From the NCBI RefSeq assembly GCF_001598415.1, contig NZ_BCYX01000017.1:35239-99238 (forward strand): a stretch of 64,000 bases of DNA, in the 5' to 3' direction. The notes under the pieces were generated by a model. That model saw nothing but the letters and a program-made list of their open reading frames with translations. It was not told the origin of the DNA and made no database searches. Origin of the DNA: Sphingomonas mali NBRC 15500 (lineage in GTDB: Bacteria; Pseudomonadota; Alphaproteobacteria; Sphingomonadales; Sphingomonadaceae). The translations under genes were made by a program, and so were the position numbers. Position 1 is the stretch's first letter, and each line of letters begins with the position of its first letter. Positions 52,204 through 60,314 of the stretch are shown in pieces.

Positions 52204-53202
52204 TTGACCAGCCCCGCTTATGACGTGGTCGCGATCGGCAATGCCATCGTCGACATCCTTTCGCAGTCGACCGACGAGTTCATCGCCGCCGAGGGCATGA
52301 CCAAAGGATCGATGGCGCTGATCTTCGATCCGGCCGCCGCTGACGACCTCTATTCGCGGATGGGCCCAGGACAGGAAGTGTCGGGCGGGTCTGCCGCGAA
52401 CACGATTGCGGGCCTCGCGGCGCTGGGGCAGCCGACCGGCTTTATCGGCCAGATCGCCGACGATCAGCTCGGCAAAGTGTTCGCGCACGACATCCAGTCG
52501 CTTGGCGTGCATTTCGCGACGCCGCCCGCCACCGGCGGCGATCCCACCGCGCGGTGCCTGATCCTGATCACCCCTGACGGCCAGCGCACGATGAACACGT
52601 TCCTGGGCGCCGCGCAGTATCTGCCGGAGAGCGCGGTCGATGCCGAGACGATCGGCGCGGGCGCGATCCTCTATCTCGAAGGCTATCTGTGGAACGCCGA
52701 GCAGTCGCGCGACGCGATGAAGCGGGCGATCGCGATGGCGCGCGATGCCGGACGCAAGGTGGCGTTGACGCTGTCCGACACCTTCGTGGTGGAAGGGCAT
52801 CGCGATGAATTCTTCGAGTTGATCGACGCCGGGCAGATCGACCTGCTGTTCGCCAACGACAACGAAGTCCGCGCAATGATGCAGACCGAAGATATCGCGG
52901 CGGCGGTGACGGCACTGGCCTCGCGCGTCCCGACACTCGTCTGCACGCACGGGCCCAAGGGTGCCGAGGCGCATCATGCCGACGAACATGCTCGCGTTCC
53001 GGCTGAGCCGATTGAGCATGTGGTCGATACCACTGGTGCGGGCGACCTGTTCGCGGCCGGCTTCCTCGCCGGACAGGCGCAGGGTCGCGATCTCGAGACC
53101 AGCCTGCGCATGGGCGCGATCTGCGCCGCCGAATGCATCTCGCACGTCGGCCCGCGCCCGCTGGCGGATCTCAAGAAGCTGGTGGCTGAAAAGTTGGGCT
53201 GA
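52204..53202 (+). CDS. Adenosine kinase (PfkB family)
   Basis: A 332-residue ribokinase-fold enzyme. YDVVAIGNAIVDILSQ starts the fold, SGGSAANTIAGLAALGQ binds the nucleoside, and DTTGAGDLFAAGFLAG carries the catalytic Asp and anion hole. It would phosphorylate adenosine to AMP in salvage. The start is TTG at 52204, with CCGGAGAT about 9 nt upstream. Family assignment is firm; other nucleoside or sugar kinases of the family are alternatives. Confidence 0.9.
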   Translation: MTSPAYDVVAIGNAIVDILSQSTDEFIAAEGMTKGSMALIFDPAAADDLYSRMGPGQEVSGGSAANTIAGLAALGQPTGFIGQIADDQLGKVFAHDIQSLGVHFATPPATGGDPTARCLILITPDGQRTMNTFLGAAQYLPESAVDAETIGAGAILYLEGYLWNAEQSRDAMKRAIAMARDAGRKVALTLSDTFVVEGHRDEFFELIDAGQIDLLFANDNEVRAMMQTEDIAAAVTALASRVPTLVCTHGPKGAEAHHADEHARVPAEPIEHVVDTTGAGDLFAAGFLAGQAQGRDLETSLRMGAICAAECISHVGPRPLADLKKLVAEKLG

Positions 53203-53212
53203 GCAAGGAATT

Positions 53213-53346
53213 CCCTCTCCCGCAAGCGGGAGAGGGAGGGGCCCGCGAAGCGGGAGGGTGAGGGTCTTCTTACTTCTTCCAAGCGGACGAGCCTGAAAGA
53301 AGTAAGAAGACCCTCACCCAAACCCTCTCCCGCCGGCGGGAGAGGG
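53213..53346. repeat. Nested palindromes after adenosine kinase
   Basis: CCCTCTCCCGcaaGCGGGAGAGGG (53213-53236) and CCCTCTCCCGccgGCGGGAGAGGG (about 53323-53346) flank a perfect 23-bp inverted repeat with arms at 53256-53278 and 53297-53319 (GGGTGAGGGTCTTCTTACTT... and its complement), loop 18 nt. Confidence 0.85.
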
Positions 53347-53356
53347 CTTAGAAAAG

Positions 53357-53393
53357 AAAAGGGGCCGGAGTCTGGTGACTCCGGCCCCTTTTT
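53357..53393. terminator. Strong bidirectional rho-independent terminator
   Basis: AAAA, GGGGCCGGAGTC, a short loop (tggt), GACTCCGGCCCC, TTTTT. It lies between convergent adenosine kinase and permease genes, with a T-run on either strand. Confidence 0.9.
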
Positions 53394-53411
53394 GTTGCCT
53401 GGATCAGACCA

Positions 53412-55025
53412 TCACTCGGTGCCGGGCACCGGGGGCTTGAGCCCTTCATAGGCTTCCGGCTCGGGCACGTCGATAACGCCCCGTCCGACATGGCTGCGGC
53501 TGCGGCTGTAGAAGAAATAGATCAGCAGCCCGATCAACCCCCAGCCCGGCAGGACCAGGATCGCGGTCAGCGGCAGCGAGACGTACAGTCCGATACAGCC
53601 GATGATCGCGAGCGGCGCGATGATCCACACGCCGGGCGTGCGGAACGGCCGCTTGCGGCCCGGATCGGTGCGGCGCAGCACCATCACCGACACCGCCACC
53701 ATGAAGAAGGCGAACAGGGTACCGGAGTTGGAATAGTCGGCGAGCTTGCCGACCGGCAGGATCGCCGACGCGATCGCCGCGCCGATCCCGGTCACGACGG
53801 TGACGACGTGCGGGGTACGGAACTTGGGGTGAACCGAGGCGAGCTTCTCGGGCAGCAGGCCGTCGCGCGCCATGGTGAAGAACACGCGGGTCTGGCCGAA
53901 CATCATCATCAATACGACCGACGGCAGCGCCAGCACAGCGGCGATGCCGACAAGCCGTCCGATCACCGGCCAGTTGATGACCTGGAGAACGTGGACCAGC
54001 GCTTCCTTCGAGCAGACCAGCGGTTCCATCGCGCCAGACGCGACGATCCGGGCGCAGCGTCCGGCCATCTCGGCCGATCCCGGTGCGAGGACGCTACCGT
54101 CCAGGCCAGCAACGGGCTGCGCGCCGATCGCACCGATCGCGCCCGACGCGACCAGCAGATAGAAGATGGTGCAGATGCCGAGCGAACCGATCAGGCCGAT
54201 CGGCACGTTGCGTTGCGGGTTCTTGGTTTCCTCGGCCGCGGTCGAGACCGCGTCGAAGCCGACATAGGCGAAGAAGATCGACGCTGCGGCGCCCAGCATA
54301 CCGGTCGTACCGGTGGGCAGGAACGGCTCGGCCGGCGAGTTGAAATGCGTGCCGTTGAGGACCGGCAAGGTCAGCGCGATGAACGCGGTCAGCGCGGTAA
54401 TCTTGATCAGCACCAGCACGGCGTTGACGCGCGCGCTCTCGGTCGTGCCGATCACCAGCAGCCAGGTGACGAGACCGACGATGAAGACGGCCGGAACGTT
54501 GATCCAGCCGCCGGTGTCCATCGCCGTCTGCAGGTCGACATTGGGCTTCGCGCCGAATGCGACCTGGGCATGCGCCATCAGCGCATCGGCATTCTTGATC
54601 GCGTTCGGCAAATGGAAGCCGATGCCGTCGAGCAACCCGGCCAAATGGTTCGACCAGCCGACCGCGACAGCACTCGCGCCGACCGCATATTCGAGGATGA
54701 GCGCCCAGCCGACCATCCAGGCGAGCAGCTCGCCCGTGACGGCATAGGTGTAGGTGTATGCCGATCCCGACACCGGGACCATCGAAGCGAGTTCGGAATA
54801 GCAGAGTGCGGCGACCGCGCAGACGAAGCCGGCGACGACGAAGCTGAGCAACATGCCCGGGCCCGCCTTTTGCGCGGCCTCGGACGTCAGCACGAAGATA
54901 CCCGTGCCGATCACGGCGCCGATGCCGAGCATGGTCAGCTGGAACGCACCGAGCGATCGGTGCAGTCCCTTTTTCTCGGCGGTCGCAAGGATCGCATCGA
55001 GAGGTTTTACGCGGTCAAAAATCAT
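53412..55025 (-). CDS. APC-family amino acid permease (cationic amino acid type)
   Basis: A 537-residue transporter with about 12 helices. GAFQLTMLGIGAVIGTGIFVLTSEAAQKAGPGM near 27-59 is the APC signature with the GAVIGTGIF substrate loop; YVGFDAVSTAAEETKNPQRNVP is also typical. An insert near residues 340-360 carries CARIVASGAMEPLVCSKEALVHV. The form matches the CAT-like branch. It imports amino acids, exact substrate unknown. The ATG at 55025 gives the usual MIFDRVKPLD start. Confidence 0.9.
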   Translation of the reverse strand: MIFDRVKPLDAILATAEKKGLHRSLGAFQLTMLGIGAVIGTGIFVLTSEAAQKAGPGMLLSFVVAGFVCAVAALCYSELASMVPVSGSAYTYTYAVTGELLAWMVGWALILEYAVGASAVAVGWSNHLAGLLDGIGFHLPNAIKNADALMAHAQVAFGAKPNVDLQTAMDTGGWINVPAVFIVGLVTWLLVIGTTESARVNAVLVLIKITALTAFIALTLPVLNGTHFNSPAEPFLPTGTTGMLGAAASIFFAYVGFDAVSTAAEETKNPQRNVPIGLIGSLGICTIFYLLVASGAIGAIGAQPVAGLDGSVLAPGSAEMAGRCARIVASGAMEPLVCSKEALVHVLQVINWPVIGRLVGIAAVLALPSVVLMMMFGQTRVFFTMARDGLLPEKLASVHPKFRTPHVVTVVTGIGAAIASAILPVGKLADYSNSGTLFAFFMVAVSVMVLRRTDPGRKRPFRTPGVWIIAPLAIIGCIGLYVSLPLTAILVLPGWGLIGLLIYFFYSRSRSHVGRGVIDVPEPEAYEGLKPPVPGTE

Positions 55026-55122
55026 GAATAGCCAACCCCCAAGGTGGTATTTGGTGCTGGCGGGGGAGCCTAGTCGCAAAACCCCCGCGCGCAATCCCTT
55101 AATGGTTACGGCTGAGACGAAG

Positions 55123-55500
55123 TCAGCGCGACAGCATCGGGCCTAGTGCCCGCCCTCCGAACAGATGGACGTGGAGATGCGCGATCTCCTGATGGCCGTG
55201 CAACCCGACATTGGCGAGCAGGCGATAGCCCGGCGCGACGAGATCGAGATCGCGCGCGACCTTGCCGACGGCGCGGACGAAGCCGGCGATCTCCGCGTCC
55301 GATGCCTTGGCGCTGAAATCGTCCCACGACACATAGGGCCCGCGCGGGATCACCAGGACATGGGTCGGCGCCTGCGGGTTGATGTCGTGGAAGGCGACCG
55401 CCCATTCGTCTTCGTACACGCGCTTCGACGGGATCTCGTTGCGCAGGATCTTCGCGAAGATGTTCTGGTCGTCATAGGGCAGGGTGGCGTCGATCGGCAT
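55123..55500 (-). CDS. hinT: HIT family protein (HinT-like)
   Basis: A 125-residue purine nucleoside phosphoramidase-type protein. The histidine triad HLHVHLFGG is at 108-116; PSKRVYEDEWAVAFHDINPQAP is the N-terminal signature. Its upstream gap is entirely the 267-bp inverted-repeat element, after which comes hisE. Presence at the end of a histidine operon is frequent for hinT in alphaproteobacteria. Cellular role is still unclear in the family. Confidence 0.93.
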   Translation of the reverse strand: MPIDATLPYDDQNIFAKILRNEIPSKRVYEDEWAVAFHDINPQAPTHVLVIPRGPYVSWDDFSAKASDAEIAGFVRAVGKVARDLDLVAPGYRLLANVGLHGHQEIAHLHVHLFGGRALGPMLSR

Positions 55501-55503
55501 TTA

Positions 55504-55770
55504 GGGTCCGCACTCCGTTACCGCGAGGATCGTGATCGCCCGTACAGGCCCGCTGGCTAGGAGCGCAGCGTAGTCGCGTGGAGGAACTACGCGCAAGCAA
55601 GCGACGAAGTCCAGCGGGCCTGTACGGGCGACCGCTACGCGGCGGGCCGATTTTGGCGCCGGACGTCGTTGCGCGTCGATCACGATGCCTCCAGCATCGC
55701 TCTCTCCTTGCTCCTAGCCCGACACCAAAATCGGCTCCGTCACGACCGCGCGGTAACGGAGTGCGGACCC
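55504..55770. repeat. 267-bp element with 22-bp terminal inverted repeats
   Basis: Perfect terminal arms at 55504-55525 and 55749-55770 (gggtccgcactccgttaccg.. and complement). Inside: perfect 20-bp arms at 55537-55556/55611-55630, 11-bp arms at 55646-55656/55725-55735, 10-bp arms at 55556-55565/55710-55719 and 55529-55538/55678-55687, and a hairpin CGATGC/GCATCG at 55683-55699. Some pairings exclude each other. It fills the gap from the hisE stop to 3 bp before the hinT start, with no ORF seen. Confidence 0.8.
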
Positions 55771-56088
55771 TCAGCTCCGATTGGCTTTTTCGGTGAGGCC
55801 CGACGTGCCTGTCCGGCGCGCCAGTTCGCTGCGCACGTCGTTGAGGCACAGGCCGGAATCGGCGAGCAGGACGAGTAAATGATAGACCAGGTCCGCGGCC
55901 TCGCTGGTCAGTTCCTTCTTGTCCTTGCGCATCGCCGCGATCACGGTCTCGACTGCTTCCTCGCCGACCTTTTGCGCGATCTTGGCGCGGCCGCGGACGA
56001 ACAGTTCGGCGGTGTATGAACTGGAAGCACTCTCGCCCTTGCGGGAGTGGATCAGCGCGTCGAGCGCGTCGAGCGGGTCGTTGTCCAT
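55771..56088 (-). CDS. hisE: Phosphoribosyl-ATP pyrophosphatase
   Basis: A 105-residue all-alpha NTP-PPase-like enzyme of histidine synthesis step 2. Motifs are ASSSYTAELFVRGRAKIAQKVGEEAVETVIAA, with the acidic EEAVE site, and KKELTSEAADLVYHLLVLLAD. The ATG at 56088 gives the family's usual start; a TTG at 56124, overlapping the stop of the upstream small gene, would add 12 residues. The stop is immediately followed by the inverted-repeat element. Confidence 0.93.
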   Translation of the reverse strand: MDNDPLDALDALIHSRKGESASSSYTAELFVRGRAKIAQKVGEEAVETVIAAMRKDKKELTSEAADLVYHLLVLLADSGLCLNDVRSELARRTGTSGLTEKANRS

Positions 56089-56120
56089 GACATGCGCGCT
56101 GCCTGTCCGCGCCGCCGCCG

Positions 56121-56339
56121 TCAATCCTCTGAAACGGCCTTGCTCGCGTCGGCCTGCTTGGCGAAGCGCTTGCGCAGCGCTCGGCGCGCCAGCCAGACAC
56201 CCGCAACCGCCATGCCGAACAAGGCGATGTCGGACAGTTCGGGCATCGATCGAGTGTGGATCACCCCGCTATGCGGCGGCACCGAGGCGAGCGCAGGAAT
56301 TGCGGTCAGCAGCAAGGGCAAGGCGAAGACGTAGCGCAT
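56121..56339 (-). CDS. Small protein with signal peptide and PEP-CTERM-like anchor
   Basis: A 72-residue product. Residues 1-19 look like a signal peptide (RYVFALPLLLTAIPALA). About 12 residues later, PELSDIALFGMAVAGVWLARRALRKR resembles a PEP-CTERM-type sorting signal: a Pro-Glu motif, one membrane helix, then Arg. The mature secreted part would be tiny, about ten residues. It sits between hisF and hisE on the same strand, and its stop may overlap a TTG start for hisE. Function unknown. Confidence 0.65.
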   Translation of the reverse strand: MRYVFALPLLLTAIPALASVPPHSGVIHTRSMPELSDIALFGMAVAGVWLARRALRKRFAKQADASKAVSED

Positions 56340-56374
56340 TGAGAGGGCGTGATATCGCGAGCCTCTTAACTTTC

Positions 56375-56465
56375 CGTCATGCCGGACTTGTTCCGGCATC
56401 CAACGCGGAACGGTGGAAGGACTCCTTTGAGGAGTGTTGGACCCCGGAACAAGTCCGGGGTGACG
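56375..56465. repeat. Paired palindrome, CGTCAtgCCGG family, copy 3
   Basis: A 91-bp unit with CGTCATGCCGGACTTGTT, CCAAC, a central hairpin ACTCCT/AGGAGT, TTGG and ACAAGTCCGGGGTGACG. It begins immediately after the hisF stop, inside the his operon. Confidence 0.8.
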
Positions 56466-57233
56466 TTAGGAGAGGGGTGTGCGGACGGGGATTCCCGCCG
56501 CAGCTAGCGCGCGGTGGGCGTCGGCGATGCTTGCCTCGCCGAAATGGAAGATGCTGGCGGCCAGCACCGCGCTGGCATGGCCGTCGCGGATGCCGGCGAC
56601 GAGGTCGTCGAGCCCGCCAACGCCGCCCGACGCCACCACCGGGACGCTCACCTGGTCGGCGATGGTGCGGATGAGCTCGAGGTCGTAGCCGCCGCGCGTG
56701 CCGTCGCGATCCATGCTGGTGATCAGCAGCTCGCCCGCGCCGAGTTCGGCGAGGCGCAGTGCGTGGGCGACCGCATCGATGCCGGTCGGCTTGCGGCCGC
56801 CATGAGTGAAGACTTCCCAACCGTCGGCGGTGCGTCGCGCGTCGACCGAGGCGACGCAGCATTGGCTGCCGAATCGCTCGGCGATATCACTGACCAGTTC
56901 CGGGCGCGCCACCGCGGCGGAATTGACCGCGACCTTGTCGGCGCCGGCCAGCAGCAGCGCGCGGGCATCCTCGGCCGAGCGCACGCCACCGCCCACCGTC
57001 ACCGGCATGAAGCAGACTTCGGCCGTGCGGCGCACGACGTCGAGAATCGTACCGCGCGCTTCATGACTGGCGGTGATGTCGAGGAAGCAGAGCTCGTCGG
57101 CACCGGCGGCGTCATAGGCCTGCGCCTGCTCGACCGGATCGCCGGCGTCGCGCAGATCGACGAAATTGACGCCCTTCACCACGCGGCCATTGGCGACGTC
57201 GAGACAGGGAATGACGCGGGCGCGAACGGTCAT
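56466..57233 (-). CDS. hisF: Imidazole glycerol phosphate synthase subunit HisF
   Basis: A 255-residue TIM barrel that, with HisH, makes imidazole glycerol phosphate and [24 protein letters not shown] near 6-24 carries the catalytic Asp; [14 protein letters not shown] and [14 protein letters not shown] are phosphate-binding loops; [18 protein letters not shown] has the second Asp. It follows hisA, with a GC-rich palindrome between (57239-57356). Confidence 0.97.
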   Translation of the reverse strand: MTVRARVIPCLDVANGRVVKGVNFVDLRDAGDPVEQAQAYDAAGADELCFLDITASHEARGTILDVVRRTAEVCFMPVTVGGGVRSAEDARALLLAGADKVAVNSAAVARPELVSDIAERFGSQCCVASVDARRTADGWEVFTHGGRKPTGIDAVAHALRLAELGAGELLITSMDRDGTRGGYDLELIRTIADQVSVPVVASGGVGGLDDLVAGIRDGHASAVLAASIFHFGEASIADAHRALAAAGIPVRTPLS

Positions 57234-57238
57234 GATCG

Positions 57239-57356
57239 CCCTCTCTCCATCGGGGAGAGGGTGGACGAGCGTAGCGAGGCCGGGAGAGGGGCAGTCGCGA
57301 CCGAAATGCTTGAGACACTGCCCCTCTCCCCGGCCCTCTCCCCAAAGGGGAGAGGG
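57239..57356. repeat. GC-rich paired palindrome between hisA and hisF
   Basis: CCCTCTCC..GGGGAGAGGG at 57239-57259 and CCCTCTCCccaaaGGGGAGAGGG at 57334-57356 face each other, with ccgggagaggggc and its complement inside. Located inside an operon, so not an obligate terminator. Confidence 0.75.
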
Positions 57357-57372
57357 AGAAGGACGGTAATCT

Positions 57373-58107
57373 TCACGCCGCCTCCGCCACGGCAATCGCC
57401 GTCGCGAGGTCGAGGCGACCATCATACAGCGCGCGACCAGTGATCACCCCCTCGATCCCGTCACGGGCGTGGAGCGCGAGCATATGGATGTCGGCGATCC
57501 CGCTGACCCCGCCCGAGGCGATCACCGGGATGTCGACGGCGCGCGCGAGATCGACCGTGGCCTGGACGTTGCAGCCCTTGAGCAGGCCGTCGCGCCCGAC
57601 ATCGGTGAACAGCAAGGCGGCGACCCCGGCATCCTCGAACCGGCGTGCCATGTCCTCGACCGACACGTCCGACACATCGGCCCAGCCGCGCGTCGCGACC
57701 ATGCCGTCCTTGGCATCGACCGCGACGACGATGCCGCCCGGAAAGTCGCGCGCGGCCTCACGCACCAGGTCGGGATTGTCGAGCGCGGCAGTGCCGATCA
57801 CCAGGCGCGACACGCCGACGTCGAACCAGCCCTCGATCGCCGCGCGATCGCGGATCCCGCCGCCCAGTTGGACATGGCCAGGGAAAGCGGCGACCACCGC
57901 GCGAACGACATCGCCATTGACCGATTCGCCGGCGAATGCGCCGTCGAGGTCGACCATGTGAAGATGCTGCGACCCGGCCGCGGCGAACGCCATCGCCTGC
58001 GCCACGGGATCGTCGCCGTAAATCGTCGCGCGGTCCATGTCGCCCTCGGCCAGGCGCACGACATTGCCGCCCTTGAGGTCGATCGCCGGGAAGATGATGA
58101 GGCTCAT
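57373..58107 (-). CDS. hisA: ProFAR isomerase HisA
   Basis: A 244-residue TIM barrel catalysing the Amadori rearrangement. [20 protein letters not shown] near 4-23 carries the catalytic Asp; [23 protein letters not shown] and [13 protein letters not shown] are the phosphate loops; [14 protein letters not shown] has the second Asp. It starts 1 bp from the hisH stop, so is cotranscribed. Confidence 0.97.
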   Translation of the reverse strand: MSLIIFPAIDLKGGNVVRLAEGDMDRATIYGDDPVAQAMAFAAAGSQHLHMVDLDGAFAGESVNGDVVRAVVAAFPGHVQLGGGIRDRAAIEGWFDVGVSRLVIGTAALDNPDLVREAARDFPGGIVVAVDAKDGMVATRGWADVSDVSVEDMARRFEDAGVAALLFTDVGRDGLLKGCNVQATVDLARAVDIPVIASGGVSGIADIHMLALHARDGIEGVITGRALYDGRLDLATAIAVAEAA

Positions 58108-58108
58108 T

Positions 58109-58714
58109 TCACGGCCGCCATGTCAGGAACCTCTTCAACAATTCCAGCCCGTAACGCTGGCTCTTTTCGGGGTGGAATTGCACGCCCGCCATATTGTCGC
58201 GCGCGATCGCGGCGACGACCGGATCGGCATGGTCGGTGGTAGCGACCACATCGTCCCCCTCGAACGCATAGCTGTGCAGGAAATAGGCCTCGCCCGCCTC
58301 GATCAGCGGATGAGGAGATGTCGGGCGGACATCGTTCCAGCCCATATGCGGTACCTTGGCGCTGGGATCGGACGGCGTCAGCAGGCGGACGCGGCCCTCG
58401 ATCCAGCCGAGTCCCCGATGCTCGCCCATTTCCTCGCCGACCCGCGCCATCAATTGCATGCCCACACAGATGCCGAGAAAGGGCATGCCGTCATGACGCA
58501 CCCGTTGATCGAGAGCATCGACCATGCCGGGCACGCCCCGCAGCGCCGCCGCGCAGGCGCCGAACGCACCGACACCCGGAAGGACGATGCGGTCGGCGCG
58601 GAGCACCAGATCGGGATCGGCGGTGATCGCGACGTCCTGCGCGCCCGCTGCCTTCAGCGCATTGGCGACGGAATGGAGGTTGCCCGCGCCGTAATCGATC
58701 AGCGCGAGCGTCAC
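58109..58714 (-). CDS. hisH: Imidazole glycerol phosphate synthase subunit HisH
   Basis: A 201-residue class I glutamine amidotransferase giving ammonia to HisF. The N-terminus LALIDYGAGNLHSVANAL is typical; the nucleophile Cys is in FLGICVGMQLM near 82; the His-Glu pair is in GVQFHPEKSQ near 180. The GTG start at 58714 overlaps the stop of the YciI-like gene (GTGA). Confidence 0.96.
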   Translation of the reverse strand: MTLALIDYGAGNLHSVANALKAAGAQDVAITADPDLVLRADRIVLPGVGAFGACAAALRGVPGMVDALDQRVRHDGMPFLGICVGMQLMARVGEEMGEHRGLGWIEGRVRLLTPSDPSAKVPHMGWNDVRPTSPHPLIEAGEAYFLHSYAFEGDDVVATTDHADPVVAAIARDNMAGVQFHPEKSQRYGLELLKRFLTWRP

Positions 58715-59022
58715 GCGAGCAGGGGTACGACCGCGTCGGCCGCCCAACTCGCGTTGAATTCGATCACCTCGATCGTCGCCGCGCCGCTGGTCACGAAGGG
58801 GTCGCTTGCCGCGAGCGCTTCGACCTCGGCCCGGTGCCCGCGGCAGACGATCACGCCCCCGGTGCGCGGGTTGCGGCGCCCCGACAGGAGGAACAGTCCT
58901 TCGTCATAGCCGCGCTCGAGCCAGTCGATATGCGATTTCATATGCCGGTCGACCTCGTCGAGCGGGACGACGTAGGTGATCAGGATCAGACAGACCGGCG
59001 CGTCGGCGTGCGTTGCGGGCAT
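58711..59022 (-). CDS. YciI-like protein
   Basis: A 103-residue protein of the YCII-related family (ferredoxin-like fold with conserved His and Asp): CLILITYVVPLDEVDRHMKSHIDWL near 12-36, with the His, then GLFLLSGRRNPRTGGVIV and ASDPFVTSGAATIEVIEF. It lies between hisB and hisH. GTG at 59025 and ATG at 59022 are both possible starts; the first overlaps the hisB stop (GTGA). Its role in or near histidine synthesis is unknown. Confidence 0.88.
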   Translation of the reverse strand: MPATHADAPVCLILITYVVPLDEVDRHMKSHIDWLERGYDEGLFLLSGRRNPRTGGVIVCRGHRAEVEALAASDPFVTSGAATIEVIEFNASWAADAVVPLLA

Positions 59023-59609
59023 CACAACGTCCCCTTGGTCGAGGGGATGGCATCGGCCTTGCGCGGATCGATCTCGACCGCTTCGCGCAGCGCGCGGGCC
59101 AGGCCCTTGAACGCGGCTTCGGCGATGTGATGATTGTTAGAGCCGTAGAGCGTCTCGATGTGCAGCGTGATCCCGGCGGTCTGCGCGAACGAGTGGAAGA
59201 AATGCTCGAACATCTCGGTATCCATCTCACCGAGGCGCTTTTGCGAGAATTCGGTCTTCCACACGAGGAACGGCCGCCCCGAAATGTCGAGCGCGACTCG
59301 GGTCAGCGTCTCGTCCATCGGCGACAGCGCGTCGGCATAGCGGCGGATGCCGCGCTTTTCGCCCAATGCCTTGTTGATCGCCTCGCCGATCGCGAGCCCG
59401 GTATCCTCGACCGTGTGGTGCTGGTCGATATGGAGGTCGCCGACCGTCTTGACCTGAAGGTCGATCAGCGAGTGGCGCGACAATTGTTCGAGCATATGGT
59501 CGAAGAAACCGATGCCGGTCGACACGGCATAGCTGCCGGTCCCGTCGAGGTTGACGGCGACGTCGATCGACGTCTCGCTCGTCTTGCGGTTGATCGTCGC
59601 GGTGCGCAT
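59022..59609 (-). CDS. hisB: Imidazoleglycerol-phosphate dehydratase
   Basis: A 195-residue monofunctional HisB (no phosphatase domain, unlike E. coli). Manganese-binding His/Glu motifs are [37 protein letters not shown] and [20 protein letters not shown]. It is the first his gene here. It precedes the YciI-like gene and is divergent from sspB over 71 bp, where the operon promoter should lie. Confidence 0.97.
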   Translation of the reverse strand: MRTATINRKTSETSIDVAVNLDGTGSYAVSTGIGFFDHMLEQLSRHSLIDLQVKTVGDLHIDQHHTVEDTGLAIGEAINKALGEKRGIRRYADALSPMDETLTRVALDISGRPFLVWKTEFSQKRLGEMDTEMFEHFFHSFAQTAGITLHIETLYGSNNHHIAEAAFKGLARALREAVEIDPRKADAIPSTKGTL

Positions 59610-59680
59610 CGCGCCCCCATATGGGTGTGTTGCACGTCATGCAATCTTGACCCGACGCTCGCATCGGCTACCCAAGGCAT

Positions 59681-60157
59681 ATGAGTGATGGTCTGCCCGA
59701 TAGCCTGATTCCGTATGATGAGATCGTGCAGGAGGCCCTGCGCGCCGTGGTCGGCCGCGTGCTAGGCTCGGTTGCGGCCGGCGGCGGGCTGCCCGGCGAG
59801 CATCATTTCTACATCACGTTCAAGACGCAGGCGCCCGGCGTCAGCATCCCAGAACGCCTGATCGAGCGGTTCCCGGACGAGATGACGATCGTCCTGCAGA
59901 ATCGCTATTGGGACCTGACCGTCGATGACGAGCGCTTCTCGGTCGGGTTGAGCTTCAACCAAGTGCCGTCGAAGCTCGACATTCCCTATTCGGCGATCAC
60001 CGGCTTTCACGATCCCGCCGTCAATTTCGAACTGCGCTTCCAGGCGCAGGAAGGCCCCGACGGGCCCGAGCCGCATGACGAGGCTGAGAACGACCATGTC
60101 GAGCGCGTCGATGACGGCTCGAACGTCGTAAGCGTCGATTTCAAAAGGAAGAAGTAA
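59681..60157 (+). CDS. sspB: ClpXP adaptor protein SspB
   Basis: A 158-residue stringent starvation protein B of alphaproteobacterial type, which delivers ssrA-tagged and other proteins to ClpXP. The N-terminal substrate-binding fold has YDEIVQEALRAVVGRVL, HHFYITFKTQAPGV and MTIVLQNRYWDLTV; the C-terminus is an acidic flexible linker ending VVSVDFKRKK, the expected ClpX-binding tail. It is divergent from the his operon. Confidence 0.95.
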   Translation: MSDGLPDSLIPYDEIVQEALRAVVGRVLGSVAAGGGLPGEHHFYITFKTQAPGVSIPERLIERFPDEMTIVLQNRYWDLTVDDERFSVGLSFNQVPSKLDIPYSAITGFHDPAVNFELRFQAQEGPDGPEPHDEAENDHVERVDDGSNVVSVDFKRKK

Positions 60158-60314
60158 GCCGAAGCGAGCCGCGCGGCTCGCGCGGCGGTCACCTTGGTGA
60201 CGCGAACGGCCGGCCGGCGCGGCGGTAGCCGCGTCCGACGTCACGGAATTCACTTCCGTGACGGCCTGACCGGGCGAGACGAAGACGCCTGCCAAACTAC
60301 GGTAACGGCTTGGC
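60158..60314. repeat. Hairpin cluster after sspB
   Basis: GCGAGCCGC/GCGGCTCGC (60164-60181), GTCACCttGGTGAC (60188-60201), then GGCCGGCG, a CGGC-ggta-GCCG hairpin, CGTCCGAC, and stem GTCACGGAA/TTCCGTGAC with loop TTCAC (60240-60262). The last part matches the infC element in unpaired bases and layout. Lies between convergent genes. Confidence 0.7.

Noticed and set aside
55504..55770. Insertion sequence
   Set aside because: No transposase ORF inside; described as a possible non-autonomous element only.
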